Assembly (NCBI GenBank): GCA_963971575.1
Contig: OZ020618.1
Span: forward strand, 2,501 to 66,500
DNA length: 64,000 nt
Direction of reading: 5' to 3'
Source: Liopterus haemorrhoidalis
Taxonomy: Eukaryota; Arthropoda; Insecta; Coleoptera; Dytiscidae
The position numbers and the translations under genes are program-made. Shown piece by piece: positions 1-13,100 of the stretch. Numbering within the stretch: position 1 is the stretch's first letter; the number at the start of each line of letters is the position of its first letter. The notes beneath the pieces are model-generated. The model did no database searches. It worked only from the letters and a program-made list of their open reading frames with translations, and was not told the origin of the DNA.

Positions 1-117
1 ACCTAACCTAACCTAACCTAACCTAACCTAACCTAACCTAACCTAACCTAACCTAACCTAACCTAACCTAACCTAACCTAACCTAACCTAACCTAACCTA
101 ACCTAACCTAACCTAAC
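1..117. repeat. Telomere, (CCTAA)n / TTAGG
   Basis: This is an uninterrupted run of about 23 perfect CCTAA pentamers at the extreme left of the window. TTAGG is the canonical telomere repeat of most insects and is also found in other arthropods. The C-rich strand reads 5' to 3' from the left edge, which is the orientation expected for the left end of a chromosome whose G-rich strand forms the 3' overhang. The run stops at CCTAAC followed by a T-run, where the composite array begins. The tract is short for a telomere, so the assembly probably truncates it. Confidence 0.96.
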
Positions 118-3100
118 TTTTTTTTCGGCAAACCTAACTTTTTAATCAAAATTTTCGGCAAACCTAACTTTTTTTTCGGCAAACCTAACTTTTCTCATCA
201 AAATTTTCGGCAAACCTAACTTTTTAATCAAAATTTTCGGCAAACCTAACTTTTTTAATCAAAATTTTCGGCAAACCTAACTTTTTTTTCGGCAAACCTA
301 ACTTTTTTTTTCGGCAAACCTAACTTTTTAATCAAAATTTTCGGCAAACCTAACTTTTTAATCAAAATTTTCGGCAAACCTAACTTTTTTTTCGGCAAAC
401 CTAACTTTTTAATCAAAATTTTCGGCAAACCTAACTTTTTAATCAAAATTTTCGGCAAACCTAACTTTTTTTCGGCAAACCTAACTTTTTTTTTCGGCAA
501 ACCTAACTTTTTAATCAAAATTTTCGGCAAACCTAACTTTTTTTTCGGCAAACCTAACTTTTTCAGCAAAATTTTCGGCAAACCTAACTTTTTTTTCGGC
601 AAACCTAACTTTTTCAGCAAAATTTTCGGCAAACCTAACATTTTTTTCGGCAAACCTAACTTTTTTTTCGGCAAACCTAACTTTTCTCATCAAAATTTTC
701 GGCAAACCTAACTTTTTCAGCAAAATTTTCGGCAAACCTAACATTTTTTTCGGCAAACCTAACTTTTTTTTCGGCAAACCTAACTTTTTCAGCAAAATTT
801 TCGGCAAACCTAACTTTTTTTTCGGCAAACCTAACTTTTTCAGCAAAATTTTCGGCAAACCTAACTTTTTTTTCGGCAAACCTAACTTTTCTCATCAAAA
901 TTTTCGGCAAACCTAACTTTTTCAGCAAAATTTTCGGCAAACCTAACATTTTTTTCGGCAAACCTAACTTTTTTTTCGGCAAACCTAACTTTTTCAGCAA
1001 AATTTTCGGCAAACCTAACTTTTTTTTCGGCAAACCTAACTTTTTTTTCGGCAAACCTAACTTTTTCAGCAAAATTTTCGGCAAACCTAACATTTTTTTC
1101 GGCAAACCTAACTTTTTAATCAAAATTTTCGGCAAACCTAACTTTTTTTTTCGGCAAACCTAACTTTTCTCATCAAAATTTTCGGCAAACCTAACTTTTT
1201 AATCAAAATTTTCGGCAAACCTAACTTTTTTAATCAAAATTTTCGGCAAACCTAACTTTTTTTTCGGCAAACCTAACTTTTTTTTTCGGCAAACCTAACT
1301 TTTTAATCAAAATTTTCGGCAAACCTAACTTTTTAATCAAAATTTTCGGCAAACCTAACTTTTTTTTCGGCAAACCTAACTTTTTAATCAAAATTTTCGG
1401 CAAACCTAACTTTTTAATCAAAATTTTCGGCAAACCTAACTTTTTTTCGGCAAACCTAACTTTTTTTTTCGGCAAACCTAACTTTTTAATCAAAATTTTC
1501 GGCAAACCTAACTTTTTTTTCGGCAAACCTAACTTTTTCAGCAAAATTTTCGGCAAACCTAACTTTTTTTTCGGCAAACCTAACTTTTTCAGCAAAATTT
1601 TCGGCAAACCTAACATTTTTTTCGGCAAACCTAACTTTTTTTTCGGCAAACCTAACTTTTCTCATCAAAATTTTCGGCAAACCTAACTTTTTCAGCAAAA
1701 TTTTCGGCAAACCTAACATTTTTTTCGGCAAACCTAACTTTTTTTTCGGCAAACCTAACTTTTTCAGCAAAATTTTCGGCAAACCTAACTTTTTTTTCGG
1801 CAAACCTAACTTTTTCAGCAAAATTTTCGGCAAACCTAACTTTTTTTTCGGCAAACCTAACTTTTCTCATCAAAATTTTCGGCAAACCTAACTTTTTCAG
1901 CAAAATTTTCGGCAAACCTAACATTTTTTTCGGCAAACCTAACTTTTTTTTCGGCAAACCTAACTTTTTCAGCAAAATTTTCGGCAAACCTAACTTTTTT
2001 TTCGGCAAACCTAACTTTTTTTTCGGCAAACCTAACTTTTTCAGCAAAATTTTCGGCAAACCTAACATTTTTTTCGGCAAACCTAACTTTTTAATCAAAA
2101 TTTTCGGCAAACCTAACTTTTTTTTCGGCAAACCTAACTTTTCTCATCAAAATTTTCGGCAAACCTAACTTTTTCGGCAAAATTTTCGGCAAACCTAACA
2201 TTTTTTTCGGCAAACCTAACTTTTTTTTTCGGCAAACCTAACTTTTTAATCAAAATTTTCGGCAAACCTAACTTTTTTTTCGGCAAACCTAACTTTTTAA
2301 TCAAAATTTTCGGCAAACCTAACTTTTTAATCAAAATTTTCGGCAAACCTAACTTTTTTTCGGCAAACCTAACTTTTTTTTTCGGCAAACCTAACTTTTT
2401 AATCAAAATTTTCGGCAAACCTAACTTTTTTTTCGGCAAACCTAACTTTTTTTTTCGGCAAACCTAACTTTTTAATCAAAATTTTCGGCAAACCTAACTT
2501 TTTTAATCAAAATTTTCGGCAAACCTAACTTTTTTTTCGGCAAACCTAACTTTTTTTTTCGGCAAACCTAACTTTTTAATCAAAATTTTCGGCAAACCTA
2601 ACTTTTTTAATCAAAATTTTCGGCAAACCTAACTTTTTTTTCGGCAAACCTAACTTTTTTTTTCGGCAAACCTAACTTTTTAATCAAAATTTTCGGCAAA
2701 CCTAACTTTTTAATCAAAATTTTCGGCAAACCTAACTTTTTTTTCGGCAAACCTAACTTTTTCAGCAAAATTTTCGGCAAACCTAACTTTTTTTTCGGCA
2801 AACCTAACTTTTTCAGCAAAATTTTCGGCAAACCTAACATTTTTTTCGGCAAACCTAACTTTTTTTTCGGCAAACCTAACTTTTCTCATCAAAATTTTCG
2901 GCAAACCTAACTTTTTCAGCAAAATTTTCGGCAAACCTAACATTTTTTTCGGCAAACCTAACTTTTTTTTCGGCAAACCTAACTTTTTCAGCAAAATTTT
3001 CGGCAAACCTAACTTTTTTTTCGGCAAACCTAACTTTTTCAGCAAAATTTTCGGCAAACCTAACTTTTTTTTCGGCAAACCTAACTTTTCTCATCAAAAT

Positions 3101-3590
3101 TTTCGGCAAACCTAACTTTTTCAGCAAAATTTTCGGCAAACCTAACATTTTTTTCGGCAAACCTAACTTTTTTTTCGGCAAACCTAACTTTTTCAGCAAA
3201 ATTTTCGGCAAACCTAACTTTTTTTTCGGCAAACCTAACTTTTTTTTCGGCAAACCTAACTTTTTCAGCAAAATTTTCGGCAAACCTAACATTTTTTTCG
3301 GCAAACCTAACTTTTTAATCAAAATTTTCGGCAAACCTAACTTTTTTTTCGGCAAACCTAACTTTTCTCATCAAAATTTTCGGCAAACCTAACTTTTTCG
3401 GCAAAATTTTCGGCAAACCTAACATTTTTTTCGGCAAACCTAACTTTTTTTTTCGGCAAACCTAACTTTTTAATCAAAATTTTCGGCAAACCTAACTTTT
3501 TTTTCGGCAAACCTAACTTTTAAATCAAAATTTTCGGCAAACCTAACATTTTTTTCGGCAAACCTAACTTTTTCAGCAAAATTTTCGGCA
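111..3590. repeat. Composite telomere-like subtelomeric array
   Basis: Every unit starts with the telomeric CCTAAC motif, continues with a T-run of variable length (or ATTTTT), and ends in TCGGCAAA, giving a short unit of about 21 bp. A longer unit of about 31 bp inserts AATCAAAATTT, CAGCAAAATTT or CTCATCAAAATTT before TCGGCAAA. The TTAGG motif is therefore retained once per unit on the minus strand. The minus strand has open frames of 90-160 codons because the unit lacks stops in two frames. The resulting peptides alternate LGLPKK and VRFAEKK, which are two frames of the same DNA, so I do not call them genes. Unit types form a non-random order with direct-repeat offsets of 975 and 1224 bp. 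Confidence 0.9.
125..2170. repeat. 975-bp higher-order direct repeat in the composite array
   Basis: The order of short and long units from about 125 to 1195 is repeated at an offset of exactly 975 bp. For example, the rare CTCATCAAAA variant lies at 194 and again at 1169. The two copies differ mainly in T-run length and diverge near 2172. A third partial copy relates to the second by an offset of 1224 bp (about 1480-2250 against 2704-3474). Block duplication by unequal exchange explains this better than addition of units one at a time by telomerase. Confidence 0.82.
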
Positions 3591-3835
3591 AAAATGACGT
3601 TTTTCGGCATTTTCGGCCAAAATGACGTTTTTCGGCATTTTCGGCAAAAATCGCATTTTTCGGCAAAAAATCACGTTTTTCGGCAAGATTTAAGGCAAAA
3701 ATTACGTTTTTCGGCAAAAAATCACGTTTTTCGGCAAGATTTAAGGCAAAAATTACGTTTTTCGGCAAAAAATCACGTTTTTCGGCAAGATTTAAGGCAG
3801 AAATCACTTTTTTCGCCTAACCTACACACTTTTTG
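3590..3835. repeat. Decayed TCGGCA-core repeats with 51-bp subunits
   Basis: The TTTTTCGGCA core of the composite array persists here, but the CCTAAC motif is replaced by ATGACG, ATTACG or ATCACG. From about 3669 to 3800 a 51-bp unit recurs three times (starts near 3669, 3720 and 3771). A single CCTAACCTA remnant lies near 3815. The segment looks like an older, telomere-distal derivative of the same array. The open frames here on both strands are repeat shadows. Confidence 0.8.
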
Positions 3836-3849
3836 ACCAATTTTCGACG

Positions 3850-4145
3850 AAAAGACCGTGTTCCTAAGGAACGGTCGCCGCCAATAAGCTAAATCCGCCA
3901 ACCAAAACTCCCGGGAAGCTCTCAGGACCGAAATATACCATTTTTTAACAAAAAACAACCTGTTCCTACGGAACGGTCGCCGTTAGGAAGCTAAATCCGC
4001 CAAACAAAACTACCGGGAAGCTCTCAGGACCGAAATATACCATTTTTTAACAAAAACCAACTTGTTCCTACGGAACGGTCGCCGTCAGGAAGCTTAATCC
4101 GCCAAACAAAACTACCGGGAAGCTCTCAGGACCAAAATACACCAT
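3850..4145. repeat. 102-bp tandem repeat, three copies
   Basis: Three copies run head to tail; the motif TTCCTANGGAACGGTCGCC begins at 3861, 3963 and 4065, exactly 102 bp apart. Each copy contains a GTTCC-TAM-GGAAC hairpin (5-bp stem, 3-nt loop), then AAGCTAAATCCGCCAA and CTCTCAGGACC. The last copy runs directly into the 155-bp satellite. I recognise no family. Confidence 0.85.
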
Positions 4146-7100
4146 TTTTTTTTTTCTATCTTCAACCGATTTGGCGCAAATCGGCCGAGAGTGTTTTAAA
4201 AAGTGGTTTTACTTGAATAACTCCAGAGGTAATTAACCTAGAGAGTAGGCGTGTACAAGAAAAATGTAGAGAATTCCAAGGGCTACGACTTTTGTATTTA
4301 AATATTTTTTCTATCTTTAACCGATTTGGCGCAAATCGGCCGAGAGCGTTTTAAAAAGTGGTTTTACTTGAATAACTCCAGAGGTAATTAACCTAGAGAG
4401 TAGGCGTGTACAGGAAAAATGTAGAGAATTCCAAGGGCTACAACTTTTGTATTTAAACATTTTTTTTATCTTTAACCGATTTGGCGCAAATCGGCCGAGA
4501 GTGTTTTAAAAAGTGGTTTTACTTGAATAACTCCAGAGGTAATTAACCTAGAGAGTAGGCGTGTACAAGAAAAATGTAGAGAATTCCAAGGGCTACGACT
4601 TTTGTATTTAAATATTTTTTCTATCTATAACCGATTTGGCGCAAATCGGCCGAGAGCGTTTTAAAAAGTGGTTTTACTTGAATAACTCCAGAGGTAATTA
4701 ACCTAGAGAGTAGGCGTGTACAGGAAAAATGTAGAGAATTCCAAGGGCTACAACTTTTGTATTTAAACATTTTTTTTATCTTTAACCGATTTGGCGCAAA
4801 TCGGCCGAGAGTGTTTTAAAAAGTGGTTTTACTTGAATAACTCCAGAGGTAATTAACCTAGAGAGTAGGCGTGTACAGGAAAAATGTAGAGAATTCCAAG
4901 GGCTACGACTTTTGTATTTAAATATTTTTTCTATCTTTAACCGATTTGACGCAAATCGGCCGAGAGTGTTTTAAAAAGTGGTTTTACTTGAATAACTCCA
5001 GAGGTAATTAACCTAGGGAGTAGGCGTGTACAGGAAAAATGTAGAGAATTCCAAGGGCTACGACTTTTGTATTTAAATATTTTTTCTATCTTTAACCGAT
5101 TTGGCGCAAATCGGCCGAGAGTGTTTTAAAAAGTGGTTTTACTTGAATAACTCCAGAGGTAATTAACCTAGAGAGTAGGCGTGTACAGGAAAAATGTAGA
5201 GAATTCCAAGGGCTACAACATTTGTATTTAAATATTTTTTCTATCTTTAACCGATTTGGCGCAAATCAGCCGAGAGTGTTTTAAAAAGTGGTTTTACTTG
5301 AATAACTCCAGAGGTAATTAACCTAGAGAGTAGGCGTGTACAGGAAAAATGTAGAGAATTCCAAGGGCTACGACTTTTGTATTTAAATATTTTTTCTATC
5401 TTTAACCGATTTGGCGCAAATCGGCCGAGAGTGTTTTAAAAAGTGGTTTTACTTGAATAACTCAAGAGGTAATTAACCTAGAGAGTAGGCGTGTACAGGA
5501 AAAATGTAGAGAATTCCAAGGGCTACGACTTTTGTATTTGAATATTTTTTGTATCTTAAACCGATTTGGCGCAAATCGGCCGAGAGTGTTTTAAAAAGTG
5601 GTTTTACTTGAATAACTCCAGAGGTAATTAACCTAGAGAGTAGGCGTGTACAGGAAAAATGTAGAGAATTCCAAGGGCTACGACTTTTGTATTTAAATAT
5701 TTTTTCTATCTTTAACCGATTTGGCGCAAATCGGCCGAGAGTGTTTTAAAAAGTGGTTTTACTTGAATAACTCCAGAGGTAATTAACCTAGAGGGTAGGC
5801 GTGTACAGGAAAAATGTAGAGAATTCCAAGGGCTACAACTTTTGTATTTAAATATTTTTTCTATCTTTAACCGATTTGGCGCAAATCGGCCAAGAGTGTT
5901 TTAAAAAGTGGTTTTACTTGAATAACTCCAGAGGTAATTAACCTAGAGAGTAGGCGTGTACAGGAAAAATGTGGAGAATTCCAAGGGCTACGACTTTTGT
6001 ATTTTAATATTTTTTCTATCTTTAACCGATTTGGCGCAAATCGGCCGAGAGTGTTTTAAAAAGTGGTTTTACTTGAATAACTCCAGAGGTAATTAACCTA
6101 GAGAGTAGGCGTGTACAGGAAAAATGTAGAGAATTCCAAGGGCTACAACTTTTGTATTTATATATTTTTTCTATCTTTAACCGATTTGGCGCAAATCGGC
6201 CGAGAGTGTTTTAAAAAGTGGTTTTACTTGAATAACTCCAGAGGTAATTAACCTAGAGAGTAGGCGTGTACAAGAAAAATGTAGAGAATTCCAAGGGCTA
6301 CGACTTTTGTATTTAAATATTTTTTCTATCTTTAACCGATTTGGCGCAAATCGGCCGAGAGCGTTTTAAAAAGTGGTTTTACTTGAATAACTCCAGAGGT
6401 AATTAACCTAGAGAGTAGGCGTGTACAGGAAAAATGTAGAGAATTCCAAGGGCTACAACTTTTGTATTTAAACATTTTTTCTATCTTTGACCGATTTGGC
6501 GCAAATCGGCCGAGAGTGTTTTAAAAAGTGGTTTTACTTGAATAACTCCAGAGGTAATTAACCTAGAGAGTAGGCGTGTACAGGAAAAATGTAGAGAATT
6601 CCAAGGGCTACGACTTTTGTATTTAAATATTTTTTCTATCTTTAACCGATTTGACGCAAATCGGCCGAGAGTGTTTTAAAAAGTGGTTTTACTTGAATAA
6701 CTCCAGAGGTAATTAACCTAGGGAGTAGGCGTGTACAGGAAAAATGTAGAGAATTCCAAGGGCTACGACTTTTGTATTTAAATATTTTTTCTATCTTTAA
6801 CCGATTTGGCGCAAATCGGCCGAGAGTGTTTTAAAAAGTGGTTTTACTTGAATAACTCCAGAGGTAATTAACCTAGAGAGTAGGCGTGTACAGGAAAAAT
6901 GTAGAGAATTCCAAGGGCTACGACTTTTGTATTTAAATATTTTTTCTATCTTTAACCGATTTGGCGCAAATCGGCCGAGAGTGTTTTAAAAAGTGGTTTT
7001 ACTTGAATAACTCCAGAGGTAATTAACCTAGAGAGTAGGCGTGTACAGGAAAAATGTAGAGAATTCCAAGGGCTACAACTTTTGTACTTACATATTTTTT

Positions 7101-10100
7101 CTATCTTTAACCGATTTGGTGCAAATCGGCCGAGAGTGTTTTAAAAAGTGGTTTTACTTGAATAACTCAAGAGGTAATTAACCTAGAGAGTAGGCGTGTA
7201 CAGGAAAAATGTAGAGAATTCCAAGGGCTACGACTTTTGTATTTAAATATTTTTTCTATCTTAAACCGATTTGGCGCAAATCGGCCGAGAGTGTTTTAAA
7301 AAGTGGTTTTAGTTGAATAACTCCAGAGGTAATTAACCTAGAGAGTAGGCGTGTACAGGAAAAATGTAGAGAATTCCAAGGGCTACGACTTTTGTATTTA
7401 AATATTTTTTCTATCTTTAACCGATTTGGCGCAAATCGGCCGAGAGTGTTTTAAAAAGTGGTTTTACTTGAATAACTCCAGAGGTAATTAACCTAGAGAG
7501 TAGGCGTGTACAGGAAAAATGTAGAGAATTCCAAGGGCTACGACTTTTGTATTTAAATATTTTTTCTATCTTTAACCGATTTGGCGCAAATCGGCCGAGA
7601 GTGTTTTAAAAAGTGGTTTTACTTGAATAACTCCAGAGGTAATTAACCTAGAGAGTAGGCGTGTACAGGAAAAATGTAGAGAATTCCAAGGGCTACAACT
7701 TTTGTATTTAAATATTTTTTCTATCTTTAACCGATTTGGCGCAAATCGGCCAAGAGTGTTTTAAAAAGTGGTTTTACTTGAATAACTCCAGAGGTAATTA
7801 ACCTAGAGAGTAGGCGTGTACAGGAAAAATGTGGAGAATTCCAAGGGCTACGACTTTTGTATTTTAATATTTTTTCTATCTTTAACCGATTTGGCGCAAA
7901 TCGGCCGAGAGTGTTTTAAAAAGTGGTTTTACTTGAATAACTCCAGAGGTAATTAACCTAGAGAGTAGGCGTGTACAGGAAAAATGTAGAGAATTCCAAG
8001 GGCTACAACTTTTGTATTTATATATTTTTTCTATCTTTAACCGATTTGGCGCAAATCGGCCGAGAGTGTTTTAAAAAGTGGTTTTACTTGAATAACTCCA
8101 GAGGTAATTAACCTAGAGAGTAGGCGTGTACAAGAAAAATGTAGAGAATTCCAAGGGCTACGACTTTTGTATTTAAATATTTTTTCTATCTTTAACCGAT
8201 TTGGCGCAAATCGGCCGAGAGCGTTTTAAAAAGTGGTTTTACTTGAATAACTCCAGAGGTAATTAACCTAGAGAGTAGGCGTGTACAGGAAAAATGTAGA
8301 GAATTCCAAGGGCTACAACTTTTGTATTTAAACATTTTTTCTATCTTTGACCGATTTGGCGCAAATCGGCCGAGAGTGTTTTAAAAAGTGGTTTTACTTG
8401 AATAACTCCAGAGGTAATTAACCTAGAGAGTAGGCGTGTACAGGAAAAATGTAGAGAATTCCAAGGGCTACGACTTTTGTATTTAAATATTTTTTCTATC
8501 TTTAACCGATTTGACGCAAATCGGCCGAGAGTGTTTTAAAAAGTGGTTTTACTTGAATAACTCCAGAGGTAATTAACCTAGGGAGTAGGCGTGTACAGGA
8601 AAAATGTAGAGAATTCCAAGGGCTACGACTTTTGTATTTAAATATTTTTTCTATCTTTAACCGATTTGGCGCAAATCGGCCGAGAGTGTTTTAAAAAGTG
8701 GTTTTACTTGAATAACTCCAGAGGTAATTAACCTAGAGAGTAGGCGTGTACAGGAAAAATGTAGAGAATTCCAAGGGCTACAACATTTGTATTTAAATAT
8801 TTTTTCTATCTTTAACCGATTTGGCGCAAATCAGCCGAGAGTGTTTTAAAAAGTGGTTTTACTTGAATAACTCCAGAGGTAATTAACCTAGAGAGTAGGC
8901 GTGTACAGGAAAAATGTAGAGAATTCCAAGGGCTACGACTTTTGTATTTAAATATTTTTTCTATCTTTAACCGATTTGGCGCAAATCGGCCGAGAGTGTT
9001 TTAAAAAGTGGTTTTACTTGAATAACTCCAGAGGTAATTAACCTAGAGAGTAGGCGTGTACAGGAAAAATGTAGAGAATTCCAAGGGCTACAACTTTTGT
9101 ACTTACATATTTTTTCTATCTTTAACCGATTTGGTGCAAATCGGCCGAGAGTGTTTTAAAAAGTGGTTTTACTTGAATAACTCAAGAGGTAATTAACCTA
9201 GAGAGTAGGCGTGTACAGGAAAAATGTAGAGAATTCCAAGGGCTACGACTTTTGTATTTAAATATTTTTTCTATCTTAAACCGATTTGGCGCAAATCGGC
9301 CGAGAGTGTTTTAAAAAGTGGTTTTAGTTGAATAACTCCAGAGGTAATTAACCTAGAGAGTAGGCGTGTACAGGAAAAATGTAGAGAATTCCAAGGGCTA
9401 CGACTTTTGTATTTAAATATTTTTTCTATCTTTAACCGATTTGGCGCAAATCGGCCGAGAGTGTTTTAAAAAGTGGTTTTACTTAAATAACTCCAGAGGT
9501 AATTAACCTAGAGAGTAGGCGTGTACAGGAAAAATGTAGAGAATTCCAAGGGCTACGACTTTTGTATTTAAATATTTTTTCTATCTTTAACCGATTTGGC
9601 GCAAATCGGCCGAGAGTGTTTTAAAAAGTGGTTTTACTTGAATAACTCCAGAGGTAATTAACCTAGAGGGTAGGCGTGTACAGGAAAAATGTAGAGAATT
9701 CCAAGGGCTACAACTTTTGTATTTAAATATTTTTTCTATCTTTAACCGATTTGGCGCAAATCGGCCGAGAGTGTTTTAAAAAGTGGTTTTACTTGAATAA
9801 CTCCAGAGGTAATTAACCTTGAGAGTAGGCGTGTACAGGAAAAATGTAGAGAATTCCAAGGGCTACGACTTTTGTATTTAAATATTTTTTCTATCTTTAA
9901 CCGATTTGGCGCAAATCGGCCGAGAGTGTTTTAAAAAGTGGTTTTACTTGAATAACTCCAGAGGTAATTAACCTAGAGAGTAGGCGTGTACAGGAAAAAT
10001 GTAGAGAATTCCAAGGGCTACAACTTTTGTATTTATATATTTTTTCTATCTTTAACCGATTTGGCGCAAATCGGCCGAGAGTGTTTTAAAAAGTGGTTTT

Positions 10101-13100
10101 ACTTGAATAACTCCAGAGGTAATTAACCTAGAGAGTAGGCGTGTACAGGAAAAATGTAGAAAATTCCAAGGGCTACAACTTTTGTATTTAAATATTTTTT
10201 CTATCTTTAACCGATTTGGCGCAAATCGGCCGAGAGTGTTTTAAAAAGTGGTTTTACTTGAATAACTCCAGAGGTAATTAACCTAGAGAGTAGGCGTGTA
10301 CAGGAAAAATGTAGAGAATTCCAAGGGCTACGACTTTTGTATTTAAATATTTTTTGTATCTTTAACCGATTTGGCGCAAATCGGCCGAGAGTGTTTTAAA
10401 AAGTGGTTTTACTTGAATAACTCGAGAGGTAATTAAACTAGAGAGTAGGCGTGTACAGGAAAAATGTAGAGAATTCCAAGGGCTACAACTTTTGTATTTA
10501 AATATTTTTTCTATCTTTAACCAATTTGGCGCAAATCGGCCGAGAGTGTTTTAAAAAGTGGTTTTACTTGAATAACTCCAGAGGTAATTAACCTAGAGAG
10601 TAGGCGTGTACAGGAAAAATGTAGAAAATTCCAAGGGCTACAACTTTTGTATTTACATATTTTTTCTATCTTTAACCGATTTGGCGCAAATCGGCCGAGA
10701 GTGTTTTAAAAAGTGGTTTTGCTTGAATAACTCCAGAGGTAATTAACCTAGAGAGTAGGCGTGTACAGGAAAAATGTAGAGAATTCCAAGGGCTACGACT
10801 TTTGTATTTAAATATTTTTTCTATCTTTAACCGATTTGGCGCAAATCGGCCGAGAGTGTTTTAAAAAGTGGTTTTACTTGAATAACTCCAGAGGTAATTA
10901 ACCTAGAGAGTAAGCGTGTACAGGAAAAATGTAGAGAATTCCAAGGGCTACGACTTTTGTATTTAAATATTTTTTCTATCTTTAACCGATTTGGCGCAAA
11001 TCGGCCGAGAGTGTTTTAAAAAGTGGTTTTACTTGAATAACTCCAGAGGTAATTAACCTAGAGAGTAGGCGTGTACAGGAAAAATGTGGAGAATTCCAAG
11101 GGCTACGACTTTTGTATTTAAATATTTTTTCTATCTTTAACCGATTTGGCGCAAATCGGCCGAGAGTGTTTTAAAAAGTGGTTTTACTTGAATAACTCCA
11201 GAGGTAATTAACCTAGAGAGTAGGCGTGTACAGGAAAAATGTAGAGAATTCCAAGGGCTACAACTTTTGTATTTATATATTTTTTCTATCTTTAACCGAT
11301 TTGGCGCAAATCGGCCGAGAGTGTTTTAAAAAGTGGTTTTACTTGAATAACTCCAGAGGTAATTAACCTAGTGAGTAGGCGTGTACAGGAAAAATGTAGA
11401 GAATTCTAAGGGCTACGACTTTTGTATTTAAATATTTTTTCTATCTTTAACCGATTTGGCGCAAATCGGCCGAGAGTGTTTTAAAAACTGGTTTTACTTG
11501 AATAACTCCAGAGGTAATTAACCTAGAGAGTAGGCGTGTACAGGAAAAATGTAAAAAATTCCAAGGGCTACAACTTTTGTATTTAAATATTTTTTCTATC
11601 TTTAACCGATTTGGCGCAAATCGGCCGAGAGTGTTTTAAAAAGTGGTTTTACTTGAATAACTCCAGAGGTAATTAACCTAGAGAGTAGGCGTGTACAGGA
11701 AAAATGTAGAGAATTCCAAGGGCTACGACTTTTGTATTTAAATATTTTTTGTATCTTTAACCGATTTGGCGCAAATCGGCCGAGAGTGTTTTAAAAAGTG
11801 GTTTTACTTGAATAACTCGAGAGGTAATTAACCTAGAGAGTAGGCGTTTACAGGAAAAATGTAGAGAATTCCAAGGGCTACAACTTTTGTATTTAAATAT
11901 TTTTTCTATCTTTAACCGATTTGGCGCAAATCGGCCGAGAGTGTTTTAAAAAGTGGTTTTACTTGAATAACTCCAGAGGTAATTAACCTAGAGAGTAGGC
12001 GTCTGCAGGAAAAATGTAGAGAATTCCAAGGGCTACGACTTTTGTATTTAAATATTTTTTCTATCTTTAACCGATTTGGCGCAAATCGGCCGAGAGTGTT
12101 TTAAAAAGTGGTTTTACTTGAATAACTCCAGAGGTAATTAACCTAGAGAGTAGGCGTGTACAGGAAAAATGCAGAGAATTCCAAGGGCTACGACTTTTGT
12201 ATTTAAATATTTTTTCCATCTTTAACCGATTTGGCGCAAATCGGCCGAGAGTGTTTTAAAAAGTGGTTTTACTTGAATAACTCCAGAGGTAATTAACCTA
12301 GAGGGTAGGCGTGTACAGGAAAAATGTAGAGAATTCCAAGGGCTACAACTTTTGTATTTAAATATTTTTTCTATCTTTAACCGATTTGGCGCAAATCGGC
12401 CGAGAGTGTTTTAAAAAGTGGTTTTACTTGAATAACTCCAGAGGTAATTAACCTAGTGAGTAGGCGTGTACAGGAAAAATGTAGAGAATTCTAAGGGCTA
12501 CGACTTTTGTATTTAAATATTTTTTCCATCTTTAACCGATTTGGCGCAAATCGGCCGAGAGTGTTTTAAAAAGTGGTTTTACTTGAATAACTCCAGAGGT
12601 AATTAACCTAGAGGGTAGGCGTGTACAGGAAAAATGTAGAGAATTCCAAGGGCTACAACTTTTGTATTTAAATATTTTTTCTATCTTTAACCGATTTGGC
12701 GCAAATCGGCCGAGAGTGTTTTAAAAAGTGGTTTTACTTGAATAACTCCAGAGGTAATTAACCTAGTGAGTAGGCGTGTACAGGAAAAATGTAGAGAATT
12801 CTAAGGGCTACGACTTTTGTATTTAAATATTTTTTCTATCTTTAACCGATTTGGCGCAAATCGGCCGAGAGTGTTTTAAAAAGTGGTTTTACTTGAATAA
12901 CTCCAGAGGTAATTAACCTAGAGAGTAGGCGTGTACAGGAAAAATGTAGAAAATTCCAAGGGCTACAACTTTTGTATTTAAATATTTTTTCTATCTTTAA
13001 CCGATTTGGCGCAAATCGGCCGAGAGTGTTTTAAAAAGTGGTTTTACTTGAATAACTCCAGAGGTAATTAACCTAGAGAGTAGGCGTGTACAGGAAAAAT

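Noticed and set aside
255..3355. Multiple overlapping minus-strand frames of 88-159 codons (LGLPKK/VRFAEKK repeats)
   Set aside because: They are translations of the telomere-like unit in alternative frames; identical frames recur at repeat offsets and overlap each other on the same strand.
3520..3958. Frames on both strands over the decayed array and the 102-bp repeat
   Set aside because: Composed of the repeating TCGGCA core; no recognisable domain, and frames on both strands overlap.
111..4145. TRAS/SART telomere-specific retrotransposon
   Set aside because: No reverse transcriptase or endonuclease frame exists near the telomere; only T-runs beside CCTAA hint at such an origin.
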